Assembly (NCBI RefSeq): GCF_003119195.2
Contig: NZ_CP022254.1
Span: 851,501-915,500 of the forward strand
DNA: 64,000 bases
Direction: 5' to 3'
From: Azospirillum baldaniorum
GTDB lineage: Bacteria > Pseudomonadota > Alphaproteobacteria > Azospirillales > Azospirillaceae
This document shows, piece by piece, positions 19,162 through 26,120 of the stretch. Position 1 is the first letter of the stretch, and each line of letters starts with the position of its first letter. A program made the translations under genes and the position numbers. The notes beneath the pieces were generated by a model that did not search any database, was not told the DNA's origin, and saw nothing but the letters and a program-made list of their open reading frames with translations.

Positions 19162-19800
19162 TCAGCCGATCCGCGCGCGCACCGCGGTCAGCAGGCTGCA
19201 CAGCCCGCGGTCGTGGATGCCGATGGCCTCCAGATGGGCGACCGTGTTGGCGAGATAGTCCAGGTTCGGGCCGCGCTCGCCCCGGCAGCAGGCGATGCGC
19301 TCGGCCATCGCCATCTCGTCCATGCAGCCGCAATATTGCCGGTGACGGCGGTCCACGACGAAGGTGCAGGCGGTGACCGGCTCCCCGCCGTCGCGTGGGC
19401 GCACCGGCAGCAGCTTCGGCCGATAAACGCGGTTCAGCATCTCCCGGTCCCACAGACAGTCCAGCGTCTCCGGCACCCGCTCCGCCGCCACGCGGAAGAC
19501 GATGCCCCGGCAGGAGCCGCCGCGGTCCAGCCCGAGCACCAGACCGGGCCGCTCGGGCGTGCCGCGGTAGCGGTGGGAGGACACGCAGAAGCGGCGATGG
19601 TAGCCGCCCAGCACCGCCGGATGGCGCTCCAGAAAGGGGAACTCCGGGTTCCACATCAGCGAGCCGTAAGCGAAGACCCAGAGGTCGGCGCCGGGCGTCA
19701 CGACGATGTCGGCGGACCAGGAAGAGGCGGATGATGCCGTGCGCTGCGTCGGTTCGGTGACCGGAAGCTCGGCAACAGGCGATTGCGTATCGAGCAGCAT
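19162..19800 (-). CDS. ChaC-like glutathione-specific gamma-glutamylcyclotransferase
   Basis: The enzyme cleaves glutathione to 5-oxoproline and Cys-Gly. In the 212-residue product the substrate-loop motif WVFAYGSLMWNP lies at 41-52 and the probable catalytic Glu120 in CLWDREMLNRVY. Other marks are HRRFCVSSHRYRGTPERPGLVLGLD and CGCMDEMAMAERIACCRGERGPNLDYLANT. The first ~38 residues are a variable tail. It lies convergent to hpnA and divergent from the DUF2125 gene (99-bp spacer). No regulatory site is evident. Confidence 0.87.
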   Translation of the reverse strand: MLLDTQSPVAELPVTEPTQRTASSASSWSADIVVTPGADLWVFAYGSLMWNPEFPFLERHPAVLGGYHRRFCVSSHRYRGTPERPGLVLGLDRGGSCRGIVFRVAAERVPETLDCLWDREMLNRVYRPKLLPVRPRDGGEPVTACTFVVDRRHRQYCGCMDEMAMAERIACCRGERGPNLDYLANTVAHLEAIGIHDRGLCSLLTAVRARIG

Positions 19801-19899
19801 GACCCTTAAGTAATGCAGCGTGCGCCGACTGGTGGCGACACGGTGAATGCTAGCACGGCCCCTGGCCGCCCGCTATAAGGTGGGTGCCACAAAACGGAA

Positions 19900-20922
19900 A
19901 TGCCACAGATGCGCGTTCGGAAGATCCTGGGCTTCGCCGTTCTCGCCCTGGCCCTGCTGGCCGGCGCCTATTCGGTGTGGTGGTGGCAAGCCGCGGCGGC
20001 GGTGGAGCGCGGCGTGCTCGCCTGGATGGACGAGCAGCGGGCGGCGGGCGCCGTGGTGGCCCATGGCGGGCTGAGCGTCGGCGGCTATCCCTTCACCATC
20101 CGCGCCGCGCTGGAGGCGCCGCACCTCGCCACCCGCGACGTGGAATGGCGGGGCGCCCAGCTGGTGGCGGAGGCGCCACCGTGGAACCACACGCGCATCG
20201 CCCTGTCGCTGCCCGGCGAGCAGCGGGTGACGGTGGTGCAGCCCAGCCAGCCTCCCTTCACGCTGGTCGCCCGCGACGGCGGCCAGGGGCATGTCGGCCT
20301 CACCCTGACCGGCCAGCCGGTCGAGGCGCGGCTGGCCTTCACCAACCTCGTGGCGCAGCCCGACGCCCTGCCCGTCCCCATCGCTGCCCTGGACCTGACC
20401 GCCACCCAGCCCGCCGCGCCACCGGCCAGCCACAGCGACACCGGCCTGTCGGTCACGCTGGAGGCGCGCGGCGCCACCCTGCCCGACGGCGCACCGGACT
20501 CGCTGGGCCGCGAGGTGCAGCGGCTCCTGCTGACCGCGCGCATCCTCGGCCAGCCACCGAAGCCGGAGCCGGTCAGCCTGTCAGCCTGGAGCCGCGACGG
20601 CGGCACGCTCCAGATCGACGGGCTGAATGTGGATTGGGGACCGCTGAAGCTGGCGATGAACGGCACGCTGGCGCTGGATTCCGCCTTGCAGCCGCAGGCC
20701 GCGCTGACCGCGGAGGTGCGCGGGTATCAGGCGGTTCTGGACGCGCTCCAGGGGATGTTCCGGCCCAAGGAACTGGCGATGGCCCGCACGATGCTGGGCC
20801 TGCTGGCCCGCCCTACCGGTCCGAACGGCGAGCCGGTGCTGACCGCCCCGGTCACCGTGCAGAACCGCGGGCTGTTCCTGGGGCCGCTGAAGGTCGCGGC
20901 GCTGCCGGCGGTGGTCTGGTAG
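19900..20922 (+). CDS. DUF2125 envelope protein
   Basis: A 340-residue protein with one N-terminal membrane anchor or uncleaved signal (residues 8-28, ILGFAVLALALLAGAYSVWWW), followed by a long beta-rich periplasmic part. It matches DUF2125, found in alphaproteobacteria. Marks are GLSVGGYPFTIRAALEAP and SAWSRDGGTLQIDGLNVDWGPLKLAMNGTLALD. The repeated strand pattern recalls AsmA/Tam-like lipid-transport or envelope proteins, but no function is established. Two ATG codons (19900, 19909) are possible starts. It stands alone, converging on the M16 peptidase across a GC-rich palindromic element. Confidence 0.75.
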   Translation: MPQMRVRKILGFAVLALALLAGAYSVWWWQAAAAVERGVLAWMDEQRAAGAVVAHGGLSVGGYPFTIRAALEAPHLATRDVEWRGAQLVAEAPPWNHTRIALSLPGEQRVTVVQPSQPPFTLVARDGGQGHVGLTLTGQPVEARLAFTNLVAQPDALPVPIAALDLTATQPAAPPASHSDTGLSVTLEARGATLPDGAPDSLGREVQRLLLTARILGQPPKPEPVSLSAWSRDGGTLQIDGLNVDWGPLKLAMNGTLALDSALQPQAALTAEVRGYQAVLDALQGMFRPKELAMARTMLGLLARPTGPNGEPVLTAPVTVQNRGLFLGPLKVAALPAVVW

Positions 20923-20931
20923 GGCGACGCC

Positions 20932-21000
20932 CTGCCCCCACCCCGGCCCTCCCCCGCTTTCGCAGGAGAGGGTTAGGGAGGGGGCAAGACGTCGCGACGC
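20932..21000. repeat. GC-rich palindromic element between convergent genes
   Basis: CCCTCCCCCGCTTTCGCAGGAGAGGG-type sequence followed by TTAGGGAGGGGGC separates the 3' ends of the DUF2125 and M16 genes. It resembles the larger inverted repeat at 59902-60018. It probably acts as a bidirectional terminator-like hairpin. Confidence 0.5.
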
Positions 21001-21007
21001 AACACCC

Positions 21008-22267
21008 TCACGCCGCCTTCAGCATCCCCTGCATGTCCTCGTAGGACGGCAGATGGTCCAGCTTGCCGACCGCGGACACCGCCATCGGGCCGGCGAACAC
21101 ACGGTTGGCCGCCGCCGCCACATCCTCCGGCGTCACGGCGTCGATGCGCTCGAAGATCTGCTCGATGGTCCGCACCTCGCCGGTGCGCAGCAGCGTGCGG
21201 GCGAAGCGGTCGGCGCGGCGCATCGTCGATTCCAGCGACTTGCCGACCGAGAAGCGCATCTGCTCCTTCGACCGCTCCAGTTCCACCGCGGTCACGCCGT
21301 CGCGGGCCTTGCGCAGTTCCTCGAAGAAGACCGGCACCAGCTCCGCCACCTCCTCCGGCCCGGTGCCGGCGTAGAAGCTGAGGGCGCCGCCGTCCGAGTA
21401 TTGGATGGGTGCCGCGTAGACCGAATAGACCAGCCCGCGCTTCTCGCGGATCTCCTGGAACAGGCGCGAGGTCATGCCGCCGCCCAGGATGTTGGCGAGG
21501 TGGCGCAGGGCGTAGCTCGCCGAATCCTCGGTGCCGACGCCGGGGAAGGCCGCCATGAAATGCACCTGCTCGGCGTCGCGCTTCAGCAGCGCCGCCCCGC
21601 CCTTGTTGACGACCGTCTCCTGGAAGGGGTCATCCTTGGCGGTCAGATGGCCGAACAGCGCCTCCGCCCGGCGCACCACGGTGCCGTGATCGACGTTGCC
21701 GGACACCACATAGACCATGCGGCGCGGGTCGTAATGGGACACGTAATCGAACAGATGCTCCCGCCCGAAACCCGCGACGTTCTCCTTGGGGCCGAGGATC
21801 GGGCGGCCCAGCGCCTGCCCGTCGAAGGCGGTGCGGCGCAACGCCTCGTAGACCACGTCCTCCGGCTCGTCGGCGTAGCGGCCGATCTCCTGGATGACCA
21901 CGCCGCGCTCCTTCTCCACCTCCTCTTCCGGGAAGACGGAGTTGAGGACGATGTCGCCGATGATCTCGCAGGAGACGTCGACGTGCTTGGCCGCCATCTG
22001 CGTGTAATAGGCGGTGACGTCGTAGTCGGTGTAGGCGTTGAACTCGCCGCCGCGGTTCTCGATCTCCAGCGCGATGCCCAGCGCGTCGCGGCTTTCCGTT
22101 CCCTTGAAGATCATATGCTCCAGGAAATGGGCGATGCCGTTCACCGCCGGCCGTTCGTTGCGCGCCCCGACGCCGACCCAGACGCCGCTGGTCACCGTGC
22201 CGAGATGCGGCAGGTGGTCCGTCAGCACGCGAAATCCGTTGGCGAGGGTGGTCAGTTGGATCGTCAC
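21008..22267 (-). CDS. M16 family zinc metallopeptidase (processing-peptidase-like)
   Basis: A 419-residue protease of the pitrilysin/MPP type. It has the inverted zinc motif H47-x-x-E50-H51 (AHFLEHMIFKGT) with the distal ligand Glu127 in ERGVVIQEIGRY, and the second-domain marks LGGGMTSRLFQEIREKRGLVYSVYA. Because it keeps the active motif it is the catalytic (beta-MPP-like) member; no inactive partner gene is adjacent. The substrate is unknown. The GTG at 22267 has AGGAG about 8 bases upstream. An extended frame to 22306 has no such site. Confidence 0.92.
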   Translation of the reverse strand: MTIQLTTLANGFRVLTDHLPHLGTVTSGVWVGVGARNERPAVNGIAHFLEHMIFKGTESRDALGIALEIENRGGEFNAYTDYDVTAYYTQMAAKHVDVSCEIIGDIVLNSVFPEEEVEKERGVVIQEIGRYADEPEDVVYEALRRTAFDGQALGRPILGPKENVAGFGREHLFDYVSHYDPRRMVYVVSGNVDHGTVVRRAEALFGHLTAKDDPFQETVVNKGGAALLKRDAEQVHFMAAFPGVGTEDSASYALRHLANILGGGMTSRLFQEIREKRGLVYSVYAAPIQYSDGGALSFYAGTGPEEVAELVPVFFEELRKARDGVTAVELERSKEQMRFSVGKSLESTMRRADRFARTLLRTGEVRTIEQIFERIDAVTPEDVAAAANRVFAGPMAVSAVGKLDHLPSYEDMQGMLKAA

Positions 22268-22379
22268 ACAGGGTCTCCTGGTATGGCACGGGATCGCCCG
22301 GAACATCGGGGGCGTTGCATTGACGTGGGGCGCCGTCCGCGCAGGAACAACGCCCCGCGGTTTGGGGTCAAGTGCGTCG

Positions 22380-22547
22380 TCAACCGCGCGGCGGCGCCAA
22401 AGCGGCGCTGAGGGCGCGGCGGTTGCGGTGGGCGCGCATCAGCAGCGGTGCCGGAACGTCGCCCGGCACCAGCAGACGCCCGCCCGGCAGCAGCCGCACG
22501 CCGTGCCGTTCCAGTTCGTTCAACAGCTCCGCCATGGACCTGCGCAT
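22380..22547 (-). CDS. 55-residue TubC_N-like docking-domain microprotein
   Basis: A small gene with strong initiation signals: ATG at 22547 preceded by GGAGGA at 6 bases, with a perfect 7-bp hairpin just upstream of that site. The predicted protein runs MRRSMAELLNELERHGVRLL, then PGGRLLVPGDVPAPLLM, and ends ALAPPRG. The layout helix, GVRL, glycine turn, short strand, LxxxLxxxRxxL helix is what TubC N-terminal docking domains show, which join NRPS/PKS subunits. Free-standing relatives are common and of unknown role. No NRPS/PKS gene is here. It lies downstream of the pspA-like gene, separated by striking inverted repeats, so it may have its own promoter. High third-position GC supports coding. 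Confidence 0.6.
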   Translation of the reverse strand: MRRSMAELLNELERHGVRLLPGGRLLVPGDVPAPLLMRAHRNRRALSAALAPPRG

Positions 22548-22560
22548 GGTCGTCCTCCAC

Positions 22561-22581
22561 CGAGCAGACTTTCACTGCTCG
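22561..22581 (-). promoter_or_regulatory. Hairpin in the microprotein 5' leader
   Basis: CGAGCAG and CTGCTCG flank a 7-nt loop. On the minus strand the stem ends about 5 bases before the GGAGG ribosome-binding site of the microprotein gene. It could limit or gate translation, or be a protein operator. Confidence 0.4.
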
Positions 22582-22600
22582 CATCATGGCGGAGACGTTC

Positions 22601-22644
22601 GATAGGATCGATACGGATCATCCTATCTCACCGATAGGATGATC
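22601..22644. promoter_or_regulatory. Perfect 12-bp inverted repeat with a third GATAGGAT half-site
   Basis: GATCATCCTATC (22616-22627) and GATAGGATGATC (22633-22644) form a perfect 12-bp dyad with a 5-nt spacer. A third direct copy of GATAGGAT lies at 22601-22608. The stretch is AT-richer than its surroundings and sits between the pspA-like stop and the microprotein start. No U-tract follows on the minus strand, so an operator for the microprotein gene is at least as likely as a terminator. Confidence 0.55.
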
Positions 22645-22655
22645 CTATTCATTCC

Positions 22656-23426
22656 TCAATGCCGGCTTTTCAGGGAGGCCAGACGGTCGGACAGGCTGCT
22701 GGGCGCCGGCTTCGCTCCGGTGGCGGCATCGAGCGCCGCCTTGATGTTGGGATCGTCCTCTTCCGGCTTGGACGGCTTCAACAGGCGGGCCTTGGCGCTG
22801 GACGCCTCCGCCTGGGCAAGATCGCGGGCCGCCGCGTCCTGCATCGCCTTCAGCGCCGTGCCGAGGCTGGAGGTGGCGCCGCTCAGCCCCGCCGCCTGCC
22901 GGGCCGCCTCCGCCCGCTGCTCGGCCATGTCGCGCTGCTGGGCGGCGCGGCCCATGTCCCGTTCGGCCCGCTGCAACGCGCTGCGGGCGGCCTTCAGCTT
23001 GCCGCCAGCCTCGGCGTAGGTCGTCTCCAGCATGGTCAGGAACTCGCGCGCGTCCACGGCGTCCTGCTCTTCACGGTCGATGTCCGGAGCCATCTGTTCC
23101 AGCATCCCCACCAGCGTTTCCAGGCTCTTTTCGAGCTGGGCCTTGCGACCGGCGTCGGCTTCCGACTCCATCTGGCGCTGCAGATGCTCGGCGGCGGCCA
23201 TGCGCTGGCGCGACAGCTGGAGGATGGCGTCGGCCTCCTTCTGCTCCTTCTCATAGGCGGCGCGGGCCTGCGCGACCTGAAGGCCGAGGCTGTCCAGATG
23301 CTCTTCCATCGTGCGCAGTTCGGCCTCCGTCGCGGCCTTGGGGTCCCAGCGCACCAGGGCCTCCACCGCCGACTGGACGGCCTGATCGGTCTTCACCCCG
23401 ACGAGGTTGCGGATGAACGAGATCAT
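22656..23426 (-). CDS. PspA/IM30 family membrane-protection protein (YjfJ-like)
   Basis: The 256-residue protein is mostly one long coiled coil, as in PspA/IM30/Vipp1: an amphipathic start MISFIRNLVGVKTDQAVQSA, then continuous heptads from about 35 to 215 (for example AQARAAYEKEQKEADAILQL). The tail is variable (KPSKPEEDDPNIKAAL). These proteins polymerise on the inner membrane and repair or remodel it under stress. A GAGAGGAA site precedes the ATG. It is the last of three minus-strand genes with DUF2491 and DUF350 proteins, the same set of families as the E. coli yjfJ-yjfK-yjfL cluster, so YjfJ-like is the better label than classical PspA. Confidence 0.88.
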   Translation of the reverse strand: MISFIRNLVGVKTDQAVQSAVEALVRWDPKAATEAELRTMEEHLDSLGLQVAQARAAYEKEQKEADAILQLSRQRMAAAEHLQRQMESEADAGRKAQLEKSLETLVGMLEQMAPDIDREEQDAVDAREFLTMLETTYAEAGGKLKAARSALQRAERDMGRAAQQRDMAEQRAEAARQAAGLSGATSSLGTALKAMQDAAARDLAQAEASSAKARLLKPSKPEEDDPNIKAALDAATGAKPAPSSLSDRLASLKSRH

Positions 23427-23471
23427 GGTTGCGGTTCCTCTCTGTTTGGGCGGGCCTGTTTGAGCGGGTCT

Positions 23472-23897
23472 TCAGCCCGCCATGGCTCCGGCGTTCAGCA
23501 GCGCGACGGCGATCTGGAGTCCGGCCAGCGCCGTGCCCGCGGCGACATTGCCGGATTCGATCATCGTGCGCAGGTCGCGGAACAGCCAGATGGCGATCAG
23601 GAAGGTAATCAATTGCAGCACCAGCGCAACGGCTCCCCAGATCAGGATGTCCGCCAGGACGAGGCTGGTCGCCAGCGTTGCCGCCAGCGGGATCGCCAGC
23701 GCCACCATCGTGCCGCCCAGCACCACGCCGGCGGCCTGGTTGCCGCTGGCCAGCAGCTCGCGCTCGTGCAGCGGCGTGACCGCGACGTAGACGGCCACCC
23801 CGATCAGGAACAGGGCCAGGGTCGCTCCGAAATGCAGAAGCAGCAGCGGCAGGCCGGATTCAAGGCCCTGCAGGATTTGCGCGACGCTGGTGTCCAT
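23472..23897 (-). CDS. DUF350 integral membrane protein (YjfL-like)
   Basis: The 141-residue protein has four predicted membrane helices arranged as two similar pairs, typical of DUF350: LLLLHFGATLALFLIGVAVYVAVTP, AAGVVLGGTMVALAIPLAA, DILIWGAVALVLQLITFLIAIWLF and AAGTALAGLQIAVALLNAGA. The conserved Glu/Gly/Asn segment ERELLASGNQAAG links the halves. Function is unknown; the family is repeatedly found beside PspA homologues. An alternative ATG lies at 23909. It sits between the DUF2491 protein (39-bp gap) and the PspA-like gene (45-bp gap), a compact operon. Confidence 0.85.
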   Translation of the reverse strand: MDTSVAQILQGLESGLPLLLLHFGATLALFLIGVAVYVAVTPLHERELLASGNQAAGVVLGGTMVALAIPLAATLATSLVLADILIWGAVALVLQLITFLIAIWLFRDLRTMIESGNVAAGTALAGLQIAVALLNAGAMAG

Positions 23898-23936
23898 GGT
23901 GTCTTCCATACGGGCTGGCGGGATCGGGCGGGAAAA

Positions 23937-25694
23937 TCAGGCGAGAGAAAGGGAGGCGGGGTTGACGTCGATGCCGGCGCGGACCTCCACCCACGCCTCG
24001 CCGCCGTCCTCCACCGCCGTGACCAGCACATACTCGGTCCGCGGCGCCGGGTCCGCGGCGCCGGTGGGAGCCGCGTAGAGCATGGCGGTCAGGCGGCGGG
24101 TGCGGCTGCCGCGGTGGTCGGTCAGCGTCTCGTCGAAGGTGACGGGGGCGATGCGGGACGCGCCGGGCGACCACTGCCGCCCGTACAGCTTGCCGTCCTT
24201 GGTCTGGAACTGCGGATAGCCGATCATCCCGTCGCCGGGGTCCAGCCAAAAGCCCCATTCGTCGTTGTCGGTGGGGTGCACCTCGTCCAACACGGAAAAC
24301 CAGCGGCATTCGTCCGGCGCTCCGCCGGCTCCCAGATGAAGCTGGTAGAAGCCGCTCCCGCCCGGAAGATACAGCCGGTGCAGGGTCACGCCGCCGCCCG
24401 TCAGCGTGCCGACGGCCGCCACGCTGACCATCGAGCCGGCCCCCTCCGGCGCTGCGGCCTTGATCGCGCCGCCGCCCAGCAGGAAGGGCGTGGGATCGGG
24501 CGTCAGCGTCATGCCCACGCGGAACAGCGACGGTTCGTAGGACGCGCCGGTGGCCTTGGCCTTCACGATGCCGGCGGCGGTGCTGGCGGCGGTGCCCCAG
24601 GGCGAACGGGTCATGGCGGAACCTCCGGATCGGGAGCCCGACGAGCGGCGGCGCAGGATGGTCACCCCCGCCACCATCCCCCCGACGAGCACAATCAGAA
24701 GAAGCAGGGTGCCCAAACCACCCCCCGAGCCCTCGGTGGAACTCTCGGGAGCGGACGGCGTCTCCGGCGCGGCCTGCGCGACGTCGCGCGGGATGTCCGG
24801 CGGCAGATAGCCGGGATCACGCGGCCGGTCCTCCTGCGCGCGCAGGCGGGTGTCGAGATCGTCCAGGCGCTGGCGCAGGTCGGGGTCGCCCTGCGCGCGC
24901 CGCTCCGCCTCAGCGCGCCATTCCGCGTAGCCAGGGTCGCCCTGGTGGTTGTGGAACCAGTCGGCGTAGCCGGGGCGCGTCAGGTTGTCGAGCAGGAACC
25001 AAAGGAACAGCCCGTTCCACAGCCCGAAGCTGGGACGGCTGCCATAGGCCCAGCCCGGCGGACGCCAGCCGCCGTACCAGCCGCCCGGCCCATAGCCGCC
25101 GGTGCGCCGCTGCCCCCAGCCCGAGCCGGAACTCGACCCCCAGCCGCCGCCCTGCCATCCTCCTCCGCCCCAGCCGGACCCGGAAGCGGACCCTGACCCC
25201 GAACGGGGAGCCGGCGCGGCGACCGGCGGGGTGCGTTCCCGCTGTTGCTGTTGCTGTTGCTGCTGCGCCCGGTAGCGGTCCAACGCCTCTCCGCTCGACC
25301 GCCGCGACACGCCCAGATCGCCGCCGCCGGACGGCGACCCGCCGGGCAAGCCGTAGGACGGCCCGCTCTGGGGACGGCTGTAGCCGCCGCTGCCGGTGGA
25401 CGGCGTGCGCGAGGGGGCGGAGCGGGTGGAGAAGGACGGGGTGCGCACGGCCGGGCGGCTGTATCCCCCGCTGGAGCTTCGGCCCCCTCCGGCCCGCGCC
25501 TCCGCCTCCTGCGGCCAGAGCAGCGCGGCGGTGGCCGCTGCCATTCCGGCGGGCACCGCCGCGGGAGCGGCGGCGGGCAGCGGCTGGAGCGGCGCCAGCG
25601 CCAGAAGAACGCCCAGAAACCGGGCAGCGGCCCGGTTCCGAAGAGGCTTTGTGGCAGAGGGCTTGGGGCCAGGAGACATGGGGCCTGAGGGCAT
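23937..25694 (-). CDS. DUF2491 (YjfK-like) protein fused to a secreted-type low-complexity N-terminal half
   Basis: The 585-residue protein is bigger than ordinary DUF2491 proteins (about 210-220). Residues 15-45 look like a signal peptide (RFLGVLLALAPLQPLPAAAP). Residues 65-215 are Gly/Ser/Arg-rich with an eight-Gln tract and GSGWGGGGWQGGGWGSSSG. Residues 216-250 are aromatic and hydrophobic (FGLWNGLFLWFLLDN). Residues 250-300 are a charged helix (YAEWRAEAERRAQGD). A clear TM helix follows (GGGLGTLLLLIVLVGGMVAG), and then an Arg-rich stop-transfer and the DUF2491 domain (about 365-585, DNDEWGFWLDPGDGMIGYPQFQTKDGK). By the positive-inside rule the DUF2491 part is cytoplasmic, where a PspA-like partner would be. 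Two starts, 25694 and 25679, are possible. Confidence 0.8.
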   Translation of the reverse strand: MPSGPMSPGPKPSATKPLRNRAAARFLGVLLALAPLQPLPAAAPAAVPAGMAAATAALLWPQEAEARAGGGRSSSGGYSRPAVRTPSFSTRSAPSRTPSTGSGGYSRPQSGPSYGLPGGSPSGGGDLGVSRRSSGEALDRYRAQQQQQQQQRERTPPVAAPAPRSGSGSASGSGWGGGGWQGGGWGSSSGSGWGQRRTGGYGPGGWYGGWRPPGWAYGSRPSFGLWNGLFLWFLLDNLTRPGYADWFHNHQGDPGYAEWRAEAERRAQGDPDLRQRLDDLDTRLRAQEDRPRDPGYLPPDIPRDVAQAAPETPSAPESSTEGSGGGLGTLLLLIVLVGGMVAGVTILRRRSSGSRSGGSAMTRSPWGTAASTAAGIVKAKATGASYEPSLFRVGMTLTPDPTPFLLGGGAIKAAAPEGAGSMVSVAAVGTLTGGGVTLHRLYLPGGSGFYQLHLGAGGAPDECRWFSVLDEVHPTDNDEWGFWLDPGDGMIGYPQFQTKDGKLYGRQWSPGASRIAPVTFDETLTDHRGSRTRRLTAMLYAAPTGAADPAPRTEYVLVTAVEDGGEAWVEVRAGIDVNPASLSLA

Positions 25695-26120
25695 GGGGCC
25701 TGCACGGTGCCGTGGATGCCGGCCAGAACACCCTACATGCCCAATTGTTCACCATCAACCTCTTCTCCGGCGGTTTAGACATGGTGATGCGGCGGCCCGC
25801 GCAGAAACCCCGGCGGGGCGTTCATTGCAAAGACCATGAGAAATTCAGGAAATCGCCACCCCTCCACAGGCCCGGCGGGAGCAAGTTGTAATACCACTTC
25901 TATGGCCGGCACCTGAAAACGTGTCGCAGGCGGAGCGTTGACTTGACGACTCCCAAGGTGGCGACGTAAGACATCTCCGTTCCGCGGAAGTTCCTTCCGG
26001 AATGGTAGGACCAGCGGCGTGGCAAGACGCCGCAAGGGCAAAAAAGCCGGGTCCGCGAGCGCGCCCCCGGGTCGGGGAATCGGACGACTGTTGAGCAACC
26101 TTGGATGAGAGGACCGCACC
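25695..26120. other. 426-bp intergenic region upstream of acnB
   Basis: No convincing coding frame. It holds a candidate promoter (25938-25971), the small palindromes TTCCGCGGAA (25980-25989) and TTCCGGAA (25995-26002), and the acnB ribosome-binding site. It also serves as the upstream region of the divergent DUF2491 gene. Confidence 0.6.
25938..25971 (+). promoter_or_regulatory. Candidate acnB promoter
   Basis: Overlapping TTGACT and TTGACG hexamers (25938-25948) are followed after 17 bp by GTAAGA (25966-25971), an acceptable housekeeping -35/-10 pair. Palindromes TTCCGCGGAA and TTCCGGAA lie just downstream and could bind a regulator. Confidence 0.4.
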
